DNA of 64,000 nt from Bowmanella yangjiangensis (GTDB taxonomy: Bacteria; Pseudomonadota; Gammaproteobacteria; Enterobacterales; Alteromonadaceae): positions 1 through 64,000 of the forward strand of contig NZ_JAFKCS010000006.1 of assembly GCF_017255015.1 (NCBI RefSeq). Direction: 5' to 3'. The notes under the pieces are model-generated. The model did not search any database and was not told the DNA's origin. It saw nothing but the letters and a program-made list of their open reading frames with translations. Shown one piece after another: positions 54,089-62,337 of the stretch. Position 1 is the first letter of the stretch, and every line of letters begins with the position of its first letter. A program made the position numbers and the translations under genes.

Positions 54089-55080
54089 TGACAGCACATG
54101 ACAATCAGGTGGCCATTGAGGCTGAGGCGCGGGCCTGGCTGATAAAACTCTTTAATGACAGCCCTGACGAGCAATTAAAAGCCGAGTTCAGTCACTGGCT
54201 GAATCGTTCTGACAAACACCGACAGGCATTTATCAGAAGCGAAAAGCTATGGCGTCAGTTGGGCCTGCTGGACAACCTGGCCGAACTTAGCGACATGCTG
54301 CCGCCGCAGCCGATACAGCGCAGCAAACCTAGTATAAATGTATCGGCTTGGTTGGGTATGGCTGCTGCCGCCATCTTGCTGGTCACAGGAATAAACTGGC
54401 AGCATAAAACGCTGCCGGTCAGTCAGCAGGTCGTTCAGCAGTTCCAGACTCCTGAACATACCAATACCGCAATCACCCTGTCAGACGGTAGCCGCCTGGT
54501 GTCTGCGGGTCAGGCTCGCTTTAGCTTTGAACGTAAAGACAATGAACGATACTTGGCTATGCAATCGGGCACGCTGTACTTCGATATTGCTCATGACGTG
54601 GCGCATCCTTTTGTCATCAGTAGCGCAGGCTCCCGCATACAAGTTGTGGGTACCGAATTTGAAATCAGCCTACAGGACGACCAAATGCGACTGTCTGTGC
54701 ATGAAGGGCTAGTTCAGTTAAGCGCCCTCGACACCAGCCGTGCTGAGCAAGTGGTCATGCTGGCAGCGGGGCAGCAGCAACTGGCCAATAGCGAAGGGCG
54801 CTTGCTGGGTGAAGTGCGCCAATTTGACAGTAAGAGTACATTGGCCTGGTTACAAGGTCGGCTGAGTTATGACGGTACACCGCTTGCGCAGGTAATGGCG
54901 GAGATAAATCGCTACCGTACTACTCCTATTGAGATTGAAGACCCTGAACTGGCTGTCTTGCAAATCACCACCTCCTGCCGCCTGGACCAAATTGAGCAGA
55001 TGCTATCTGGTTTACTCTTGGCTCACGACCTGCGGCTGGTTCAACAATCAGGCCGCACACTAATCCAGCAGTCTGAATAA
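54088..55080 (+). CDS. FecR-like sigma factor regulator
   Basis: From ATG 54088 it has 330 residues: an N-terminal cytoplasmic domain with conserved Trp and His motifs (AEARAWLIKLFND, HWLNRSDKHRQAF), a membrane helix near residues 88-105 (LGMAAAAILLVTGI) and a periplasmic FecR domain (NTAITLSDGSRLVSAGQARF, QVVGTEFEI). The FecR family carries the receptor signal from the periplasm to the sigma factor. A C-terminal STN-like part (IEIEDPELAVLQITTSC) is also visible. Confidence 0.9.
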   Translation: MTAHDNQVAIEAEARAWLIKLFNDSPDEQLKAEFSHWLNRSDKHRQAFIRSEKLWRQLGLLDNLAELSDMLPPQPIQRSKPSINVSAWLGMAAAAILLVTGINWQHKTLPVSQQVVQQFQTPEHTNTAITLSDGSRLVSAGQARFSFERKDNERYLAMQSGTLYFDIAHDVAHPFVISSAGSRIQVVGTEFEISLQDDQMRLSVHEGLVQLSALDTSRAEQVVMLAAGQQQLANSEGRLLGEVRQFDSKSTLAWLQGRLSYDGTPLAQVMAEINRYRTTPIEIEDPELAVLQITTSCRLDQIEQMLSGLLLAHDLRLVQQSGRTLIQQSE

Positions 55081-55201
55081 ATCCTGTCCAGTTATATGAA
55101 GATTCCATGACATTTAGCCTTTTCCTGGAAAATATCCGCCGCGCCGGACTCCTTTGAGTGACATCAGACGTCACACAAACTAACCACTGGAGTATTTGCA
55201 C

Positions 55202-57703
55202 ATGAAAGCCATACCGGCGCCTGTTAAACATTCTCTTTGCCACCTGGCCGTTGTTTCCGCCCTGACTTTGGGTGTTGTTAGTGTCAGTTTTGCACAAAGC
55301 GAAGCGACAACGCTCACCGGCCTGCCTTTAGGGCAAGCGCTCAACTCGCTGTCACAGCAATTGGGCTTAGTGATCATTGCACCAACTCGGCTGGTACGGG
55401 ACAAAACCGCCGCAACGGCCGACAGCACCCTGCCACCATTGGAGCAAGTGCGCCAAATGCTTAAAGGCAGTGGCCTACAGGTACAACAAAACCATAACGG
55501 CACCTTAGTGATCAAAGCAGGTCAAACCAATGCTCAGGTGACTAATGAGCAACAGGTATCTTCCACTAAGAGCATGGATGAAATCGTGGTTACCGCCATG
55601 AAACGGGAAAGCACTCTGCAAGACGTGCCGGTAGCACTGTCGGTATTGGGTCAGCAGGCGATTCGTGACAAGGGCATCAGTGATTTCACCGATCTGGTGG
55701 ACAGCCTGGCAGGCGTATCTATTAACTCGGCCTTTGGCGGCCCGGAAAACAGCTTTATCACCATTCGCGGTATTGGTGGCGCCGATGATTACAAACCCAA
55801 CGGTAACCCTTCAGTGGCCTTGCATGTGGATGGCATTTACCAAACCTCCAATGCCTACCTGAGCATGCCATTATTTGATTTAGAGCGTATTGAGGTGGTT
55901 AAAGGCCCACAAGGCACCTTGTATGGCCGTAACACCACAGCAGGTGCCATCAACGCCATTACCCGCGGTGCCACAGATAGCCTCGAAGGATATGCTGAAC
56001 TGGAGTACGGCTCATATGATCATATTTCAGGCACCTTTGCAGTAGGCGGTCCACTTTCCGATAAGCTGGGTGCCCGTGTAGCGGTAACCATGCGTCAGGG
56101 CGGCGGTTTTATGGACGGTGAAGGGGCTGGAAGCTTTGCCGGATATGTACCTGAAGGCTTTGAAGGCATCATCCCGCCAGTCAGCGATCCGGGCAAACGT
56201 GAAGGCTTTGGAGATGCCGACCTGTTTGCCATGCGCGGTACCCTGCAATATGCATTCAGCCCGCTTACTGAACTAACTCTGCGTTATTTTATGAGCGCCA
56301 ATAACGGTGATACCCGCCAGTATGACCGTATCGCCTTCAGTGACGACAAACCGGCCCTGAACGCTGGTGAAGACAGCGATCCTTATCGTTTCTACGCGTC
56401 CGAGTATTACTCGCATCAAATCGATGTCAGCGGCTTTAACGGCGAGTTTTCTCACCAACTCCCCAATCAAATGAGCCTGGATGTGCTGGCTGGCTATCAA
56501 AAAAGCGAACGTAACGTGTCCGGTAATGGTGACGGTACGCCTTTCCCTAAGTTCCGCTACGATTTTGATGAAGAGCTGGAACAAAGTTCACTGGAAGTAC
56601 GACTGTCCGATGTTAGCGGCGGTGAAGTGGATTGGTTGGTCGGCGCCTTTATTGTTAGCGACAGCGTCGATTTTATCAGCGACTGGACCAGCTATGCGGT
56701 GATGTCACAGTACAGCTCGCCTTATAACCAGCGCCGCAACAGCTCTGCTCTGTTTGGAAATCTGGACTGGTATCTGACCGATGACTTGAGCATTAATGCC
56801 GGTCTTCGCTACACCAGTGACCAAGTGAAGTTTCGAGGTAGTAACATCGACCACAATCCTTGGGGCGTGTCGGTGTATGAAGACTACTTCAAATCTCCGT
56901 CAAACTTCTCCTGGGACAAAGAGTTCACCGACAACAACCTGTCAGGCAAGCTCTCGGCCACTTACTATGTATCTGACCGTCTGAACGTTTTTGCCTCCGT
57001 GGGTACAGCCTATCGTGGCGGCGGTTTTGACGGTACGTCTATCTTTACTCTGGAAGAGACAGAACCTTTTGACTCAGAGGAAGTTCTGGCCTATGAAGCG
57101 GGTCTGCGCTACGTTCATGAAGAAGGCCTGAACCTGAGCCTGGACCTGTTCTCCTATGAGTTTGAAGAGCTGCAAGCCACGGCGCGCCTGGCTAACGACA
57201 CCAACGGCCGTACCAACGTCGGTAAAGCTGAAGTCAAAGGAGGCGAAGCCGCCCTGTCGTTGCCGGTTTGGCACGGAGACAATCAGTCATTCAGCCTGGA
57301 TGCAGCGGTAACCTACCTGGACTCAGAGATCACCGAGTTCCACTCCAACCGGGTCAATGATGTGCAAAATACCCTGGGCGATCCCCTGCCCGGCTCTCCA
57401 CGCTGGAGTGGCAATGCCGCTTTTGAGTATCTGCACCTCTTGTCAGACTCACAACTGCGTGCCCGCCTGGAGTACAGCTTCCATGATGAAGAGTCAAACC
57501 GCCTAAACGCTGGTGAAGGAAACCTGACCCCCGCGTATTCCCTACTGGGCTTGCGTCTGGAACTGGCCATGAATAACGGCATGACCTTATATGCCTATGG
57601 CCGTAATATTCTGGATAAAGAGTATTTTCTGGAGCTGAATGCAGGAGCCAGATTAGTCGGAGAACCCGCGACTTATGGCGCCGGGATAAACTACAGCTTC
57701 TAA
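55202..57703 (+). CDS. TonB-dependent receptor with N-terminal signalling domain
   Basis: From ATG 55202, nine bases after a GGAG site, the receptor has 833 residues. After the signal peptide (ending VSFAQ) comes an STN (secretin/TonB short N-terminal) domain, LPLGQALNSLSQQLGLVIIA near residues 41-60, which contacts FecR. The plug follows (MDEIVVTAMKRE, LQDVPVALSV, IEVVKGPQGTLYGRNTTAGA) and the barrel ends in aromatic Phe (GAGINYSF). This identifies it as a signal-transducing transporter. The ligand is unknown; no Fur box was seen in front of the unit. Confidence 0.9.
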   Translation: MKAIPAPVKHSLCHLAVVSALTLGVVSVSFAQSEATTLTGLPLGQALNSLSQQLGLVIIAPTRLVRDKTAATADSTLPPLEQVRQMLKGSGLQVQQNHNGTLVIKAGQTNAQVTNEQQVSSTKSMDEIVVTAMKRESTLQDVPVALSVLGQQAIRDKGISDFTDLVDSLAGVSINSAFGGPENSFITIRGIGGADDYKPNGNPSVALHVDGIYQTSNAYLSMPLFDLERIEVVKGPQGTLYGRNTTAGAINAITRGATDSLEGYAELEYGSYDHISGTFAVGGPLSDKLGARVAVTMRQGGGFMDGEGAGSFAGYVPEGFEGIIPPVSDPGKREGFGDADLFAMRGTLQYAFSPLTELTLRYFMSANNGDTRQYDRIAFSDDKPALNAGEDSDPYRFYASEYYSHQIDVSGFNGEFSHQLPNQMSLDVLAGYQKSERNVSGNGDGTPFPKFRYDFDEELEQSSLEVRLSDVSGGEVDWLVGAFIVSDSVDFISDWTSYAVMSQYSSPYNQRRNSSALFGNLDWYLTDDLSINAGLRYTSDQVKFRGSNIDHNPWGVSVYEDYFKSPSNFSWDKEFTDNNLSGKLSATYYVSDRLNVFASVGTAYRGGGFDGTSIFTLEETEPFDSEEVLAYEAGLRYVHEEGLNLSLDLFSYEFEELQATARLANDTNGRTNVGKAEVKGGEAALSLPVWHGDNQSFSLDAAVTYLDSEITEFHSNRVNDVQNTLGDPLPGSPRWSGNAAFEYLHLLSDSQLRARLEYSFHDEESNRLNAGEGNLTPAYSLLGLRLELAMNNGMTLYAYGRNILDKEYFLELNAGARLVGEPATYGAGINYSF

Positions 57704-57721
57704 CTTGGCCAGTTGAACTTA

Positions 57722-57770
57722 AGCCCTACTTGGGCTGAGAGAGGCGACAAAGGGGCTCAATGGCCCCTTT
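57722..57770. terminator. Double-hairpin terminator between convergent genes
   Basis: AGCCC/GGGCT (57722-57735) and AAAGGGGC/GCCCCTTT (57749-57770) form two hairpins between the TonB receptor and the chemoreceptor. A-rich and T-rich edges suit both directions. Confidence 0.65.
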
Positions 57771-57771
57771 A

Positions 57772-59790
57772 TTACAACTTGAAGCGCGCGACGGCCTGGT
57801 TTAGCTGATGCATCAACTCGCCCACTTCGGCAATAGCATCGCTGGACTGGCGGGTAGATTGTCCACTTTGCTCGGTCAGCTCCACAATCTGTTGCAAGCT
57901 ACTTGTCACCGCATCTAACAGTTCATCCTGATTTTCCGTGTCACTGACTATCTCGACATTCACCTTCGCCAGCGCTTCAATAATCTCTCGAATAACGCCT
58001 ATTTCATCATTAACCTTTTCAATCAAACCGACACTTGCCTGAGCCTGGCTCTGCCCTGTTTCGATGGCTGCCACCGCTTGCCCCGCGTCAGATTGTAAGC
58101 TTAGGATCATCTGTTCAATTTCTTCGGTGGACTGATGGGTCCGATTGGCTAAGGTTCTAACCTCATCGGCCACCACCGCAAAGCCTCTTCCCTGCTCTCC
58201 AGCCCGGGCTGCTTCAATAGCTGCATTTAACGCCAGTAAATTGGTCTGGGCCGCGATGGTTTTAATCACATCCAAAATGCCGCCTATATTACGACTGTTG
58301 TTATCCAGCCGCTCAATGATCTGTCCCGAATGCACGGCTTGTTCGGCCTGAGCCTGAATTTGCTGATGCGAGGCGCCAACCAATTCACTGGCTCTGGCCG
58401 TTTGCTCCAGCACCCGGTTCAGGCGCTCTTGGCTTTCCTGAATCTGGCCAAGATTGCTCTTACTGGTTGCCCTAACCTGCTCAGTGTGGGTAGCAGTTTG
58501 TCTGATCTGGCGGGTTTGCTGCTCAACTTGCTGCAGGGTCTTTTGCGATAAGGTCTGGCTGCTGCGCGTCGCTTCATTCAACAGCCCCTCTTGACGGGTA
58601 ATACGCTCTACCACCTGGTGCAGACTGGCGCTGAGCTGATTGACATCCTGCGCTAGGGCCGCAAACTCATCGTTGCCCGTAGTATCGGCTTTGTGGGTTA
58701 AATCGCCCTGACTGATAATGCTCAGGCTAGCACGGATTTTTTCCAGCGGACGAGAGATACTGCGCGCCGCCATGGTACCTATAATTACCACCAGCACCAG
58801 TGCTAACCCCAGAATCACCAGAGTTTTGACGATATTGCTCTGCACCACATCCAGTATGGCATTTTGCCCGTCCAGCGTATCGCCATTAACCTTAGCGAAT
58901 AACGTCGCCAGGTGCTGTCTGGCAAGTTGTACGCTCTCATCGGCCTGGGTCATTTGCTGCTCCGCCTGCACTATCAGTTGGATGCGATGACGCTGCTGCG
59001 AGATTAATCCCTCTTCACCGTTAAACTGATTGACGAAGATCTGATACTGTTCATTAAACGCAGCCATCAGGCCGTCCGTATCCACGCCCTCGGCCAATCT
59101 GTTTATGTAATCAACGTTGTTATTCAGATCCCCAAGGGTCAGCACCAGATTTTCTTCAATATTGGTACTCAGTTCTGCGTCGGTGGCGACCAGATACTCT
59201 TTCGAGGCATTCAGCAAGGTAATGATGATATTGTCTATGCGTCCGCCAGCCCCGACCACGGAAGCCAAACGTCCCTCTTCGGCACCATCCAGCTCTGCCA
59301 TATCCAGCAAGTTTGCACCAGCATCGCCACCGCTGAACTGTAACGCTTTATAGTATTCACTGATTTGTTGTTTAGCCTGCAGTGCCTGACGGCGTAATTC
59401 ATACATAGCCGTGGATGCCGTTAGGTATTGCGATGACGCCTGCACGGCCTGTTGCAGACTTTGCTTTTCCTCATCAGCCAAAGGCAAGGTGTCAAGTTGC
59501 GTCAACAAGTCCCGAAACTGTGAGGACAGACGGCTGAATTCATCAAAGTTGGTGTTCAGCCTGTCAGGCTGATTAAGAAAGTAACCTTGCAGGGAGACTT
59601 TATCCAGATTCAGGATCTGAGTTTGCGCAGCCAACATTTTCGCCTGAACCGGCATTTTTTCTTTAGCCACCAATTGGGCCGAATCACGGATACTGGATAA
59701 CCCCCAGTAAGACAGGATACTGGTGCACAATAACAGCAGGCCAAACAGCACAAAGCCGGTAATGATTTTGCCAACAACGGTTATTCGCAT
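57772..59790 (-). CDS. Methyl-accepting chemotaxis protein
   Basis: The 672-residue chemoreceptor has a first membrane helix at about 10-32, a large helical periplasmic sensor of about 280 residues (size suggests a helical bimodular or related four-helix type), a second membrane helix near 318-340 ([17 protein letters not shown]), HAMP, and a signalling hairpin with [20 protein letters not shown] and [18 protein letters not shown] near residues 520-555. Many Gln residues flank the hairpin as adaptation sites. It lies in the block between fldA and fur. Confidence 0.93.
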   Translation of the reverse strand: MRITVVGKIITGFVLFGLLLLCTSILSYWGLSSIRDSAQLVAKEKMPVQAKMLAAQTQILNLDKVSLQGYFLNQPDRLNTNFDEFSRLSSQFRDLLTQLDTLPLADEEKQSLQQAVQASSQYLTASTAMYELRRQALQAKQQISEYYKALQFSGGDAGANLLDMAELDGAEEGRLASVVGAGGRIDNIIITLLNASKEYLVATDAELSTNIEENLVLTLGDLNNNVDYINRLAEGVDTDGLMAAFNEQYQIFVNQFNGEEGLISQQRHRIQLIVQAEQQMTQADESVQLARQHLATLFAKVNGDTLDGQNAILDVVQSNIVKTLVILGLALVLVVIIGTMAARSISRPLEKIRASLSIISQGDLTHKADTTGNDEFAALAQDVNQLSASLHQVVERITRQEGLLNEATRSSQTLSQKTLQQVEQQTRQIRQTATHTEQVRATSKSNLGQIQESQERLNRVLEQTARASELVGASHQQIQAQAEQAVHSGQIIERLDNNSRNIGGILDVIKTIAAQTNLLALNAAIEAARAGEQGRGFAVVADEVRTLANRTHQSTEEIEQMILSLQSDAGQAVAAIETGQSQAQASVGLIEKVNDEIGVIREIIEALAKVNVEIVSDTENQDELLDAVTSSLQQIVELTEQSGQSTRQSSDAIAEVGELMHQLNQAVARFKL

Positions 59791-60050
59791 GGATAACTAC
59801 CTGATTATTTGAGAGTTCACACCCTCTTTGATTATTTTATATAGTCCATGGATAGCTAAATGACGACCTCAAACACCGAGAACGTCAGGCATTTCCCTGC
59901 GCCACCTGGTCTGACCAGGATGTTAACAGTAGCTTAACAACTTGCCAATGGTTGATTCCTCTACGCCAACAGATGGGTAAAACACATGCGCTCGTCGTTG
60001 AGCGGTTAGACAATTGCCATGGAATGGCTTTTCATCTTGCCCGACTTCCC

Positions 60051-60056
60051 TATAAT
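60051..60056 (+). promoter_or_regulatory. Likely fur promoter -10 element
   Basis: TATAAT lies 34 bases before the fur ATG. A clear -35 element is not present at the standard spacing, so only the -10 is proposed. The 299 bases between the chemoreceptor and fur hold no gene. Confidence 0.45.
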
Positions 60057-60089
60057 GAGACCACCTAGAACAATGTTGGCACCTGTTGC

Positions 60090-60512
60090 ATGGATCAGAA
60101 CCAAGAGTTGAAAAAAGCTGGCCTGAAGGTCACCTTACCCCGTATCAAAATCCTCGAGATACTGCAGGATCCTAAAAACCAGCACATCAGTGCTGAAGAC
60201 GTATACAAGATCCTATTGGAACAAGGTGAAGAGATTGGCCTGGCCACGGTTTACCGGGTGCTAAACCAGTTTGACGATGCTGGTTTATTGGATCGCCACC
60301 ATTTCGAAGGCGGCAAATCCGTATTTGAGATCGGTCATAAGAAACATCATGACCATTTGGTTTGTCTCAGATGTGGCAAAGTGGTGGAGTTTGAAGACGA
60401 AATCATCGAGCAACGTCAGGCTGAGGTTGCCAAAGCAAATAACATCAGACTCACCCATCACAGCTTGTACCTATACGGATACTGTGATCCCGTGTGCAAC
60501 GACGGCGAGTGA
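60090..60512 (+). CDS. fur: Ferric uptake regulator
   Basis: Fur represses iron-uptake genes when bound to ferrous iron. The 140-residue protein has the winged helix domain (LPRIKILEILQDPKNQHIS, EIGLATVYRVLNQF), metal ligands in HKKHHDHLVCLRCGKVVEF and a final CDPVC zinc pair near residue 133-137. It likely acts at the Fur box before the TonB receptor at 33647. In relatives fldA directly precedes it. Confidence 0.96.
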   Translation: MDQNQELKKAGLKVTLPRIKILEILQDPKNQHISAEDVYKILLEQGEEIGLATVYRVLNQFDDAGLLDRHHFEGGKSVFEIGHKKHHDHLVCLRCGKVVEFEDEIIEQRQAEVAKANNIRLTHHSLYLYGYCDPVCNDGE

Positions 60513-60530
60513 TATTCGCTATCCGTAAAA

Positions 60531-60550
60531 AAAGCTGCCTAGGCAGCTTT
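60531..60550. terminator. Bidirectional terminator between fur and the aminotransferase gene
   Basis: AAAGCTGCCTAGGCAGCTTT is a perfect palindrome flanked by A and T runs, serving both the plus-strand fur and the minus-strand gene ending at 60572. Confidence 0.93.
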
Positions 60551-60571
60551 TTTTATATCACTAGCTATTAA

Positions 60572-61429
60572 TCAGTAGTCGTATTTATGTGCGGAAAATA
60601 GTGTTTGGGCCTGCTCCCACACTGGGCCGGGCTGACCGCTGCCGACAGGTCCACCATTTAGGCTGACGATTGGTGCGACTTCTTTGCTGGAACTGGTTAA
60701 CCATAGTTCATCAGCGCTTAACACTTCATCCAAACTGATGGGACGCTCTTCCACCTTAAAACGGCCATCTTTACGCAAAATGGCCAGCAACAGGTGGCGG
60801 GTGATACCTGGCAGTATCTGATGATCCAGCTCAGGGGTAGCAATCACACCGTCCTTAACCATAAATACGTTACAAGACGCCGCTTCGGTTAACTGTTGGT
60901 CTTCATTAAACAGCAGCACTTCATCTGCGCCGCGCTGCTGCCCTTGATGGTAGTGCATAATATTGCCGAGCAGCGCAGTAGATTTTATATGGCAACGTCG
61001 CCAGCGTCTGTCTTGTTCAGTCACTGCCCGAAAGGTCTTCACTTGTGCCGGATTTGACGATGGCGAATCACCTATCTCAAAGGCAAAGCCAAAAACCGTA
61101 GGCGTAATCTCTGACGGATAAGCATGACTGCGTTTTGGCTGCATTCCCCGGCTCACATGCAAATAAACGCCCAGGTTGCCTTTGCCATTGGCTTCCAGTA
61201 GCTGCTCGACAATCTCTCGCCATTCAGCCAGCGTGGTAGACAGCTTGATACCCAGTTCTGCCAAACCGTCCTGCATGCGTTGCATATGCAAGGCAAAACC
61301 TACAGGTTTGGCATTAAAACAAGGGATCACTTCATAAATTCCGTCGCCAAACAGAAAACCCCTGTCCAGCGGAGAAATGCTGGCCTGTTCCATGGGCATA
61401 TACTGCCCGTTCAAATATACAATGCTCAT
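60572..61429 (-). CDS. dat: D-amino acid aminotransferase
   Basis: A class IV PLP aminotransferase of 285 residues. The PLP Lys is in CHIKSTALLGN near residue 144, with TEAASCNVFMVKDG and ILPGITRHLLL in the cofactor-binding region. These match D-alanine transaminase (dat/daaA), which makes D-Glu and D-Ala from keto acids; branched-chain aminotransferase is the nearest alternative. It stands alone, convergent with fur. Confidence 0.88.
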   Translation of the reverse strand: MSIVYLNGQYMPMEQASISPLDRGFLFGDGIYEVIPCFNAKPVGFALHMQRMQDGLAELGIKLSTTLAEWREIVEQLLEANGKGNLGVYLHVSRGMQPKRSHAYPSEITPTVFGFAFEIGDSPSSNPAQVKTFRAVTEQDRRWRRCHIKSTALLGNIMHYHQGQQRGADEVLLFNEDQQLTEAASCNVFMVKDGVIATPELDHQILPGITRHLLLAILRKDGRFKVEERPISLDEVLSADELWLTSSSKEVAPIVSLNGGPVGSGQPGPVWEQAQTLFSAHKYDY

Positions 61430-61692
61430 TAAGGCTCCATCTGCATATCAAGCTGGCGCATCATAGCTGAAATTCCAATTGGCACCTATTAGCCGACATT
61501 CCAATTTATCTGAGCGGACCAATATAAAGGCATGGTTGTTTTAGCGCGTCTTTTACACAAGCAAAGCGCCATGCCGAATCAACATAATGCAATATATAGT
61601 GCAGAAAGTACTCTGCCGTCATGCCTCATGTCGTTAGTTAGCTTGGTAGGTTCGCCTCGAGCGCGAATTATGCGTGGATTAGCGAGCCAATC

Positions 61693-62337
61693 TTAAGGCC
61701 GGGAAAGCAAGTCAGACAAACTGCGCCCATGCTTGCCGAAATTCTGATAGCCATGGCAGAGAAACAGCTCGGCGGTAGCCAGCGCATCTTCCAGTGCATT
61801 GTGCGCGGGATGCGCGTCCAGACCATAACGCTGGCGGCATTTATCCAGCGTGAGCCCCTCAAACTGGGGCTCTTTGCCTCGGCGCATTAACAAGCGCTGC
61901 TCCAGCCTGAAGGTATCCACTATACGTGGTGTCTCAAAAGGTAAACCACAATTCTCAAAGGCTTTACGTAAGAACGCAACATCAAGTCCAGCATGATGTA
62001 ACAACCACAGGTTGTCACTGTCCTGGGATGTCGCTTGCAAAAGTTGCCCCAATGCGTCTGTCAGTGAGATACCACTGTTCAGTTGTTTACGGGTAAGCCC
62101 ATGGATAACCGGACTTTGGCCCAAATCCCCTGGATCTTTAATCAACAACTCCACCCCTTGTTGCTGATAAATGGTCGGTGGTTTAACCGCCACCCAGCCG
62201 ATGGACAATATCTCGCCCTGGTTCGGATCCAAGCTGGAGAGCTCTAAATCCAGTGCCAAATAACGATATTCCCGCCAATCAGCCAATTTTGGTTTGGCCG
62301 CAAACCACTGCTTGATATGTCTGGCCAGATTACTCAA
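61693..62337 (-). CDS. DEDDh 3'-5' exonuclease, DNA polymerase III epsilon-like
   Basis: The 214-residue protein has the exonuclease motifs ALDLELSSLDP (Asp and Glu, near residue 30), HHAGLDVAFLRKAF (Asp, near 123) and HNALEDALATAELFL (His and Asp, near 188), so all DEDDh residues are present. It overlaps the DUF294 gene by four bases and is translated with it. This pairing of a nucleotidyltransferase-like protein with an exonuclease is conserved in Alteromonadales and Pseudomonas. Confidence 0.9.
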   Translation of the reverse strand: MSNLARHIKQWFAAKPKLADWREYRYLALDLELSSLDPNQGEILSIGWVAVKPPTIYQQQGVELLIKDPGDLGQSPVIHGLTRKQLNSGISLTDALGQLLQATSQDSDNLWLLHHAGLDVAFLRKAFENCGLPFETPRIVDTFRLEQRLLMRRGKEPQFEGLTLDKCRQRYGLDAHPAHNALEDALATAELFLCHGYQNFGKHGRSLSDLLSRP

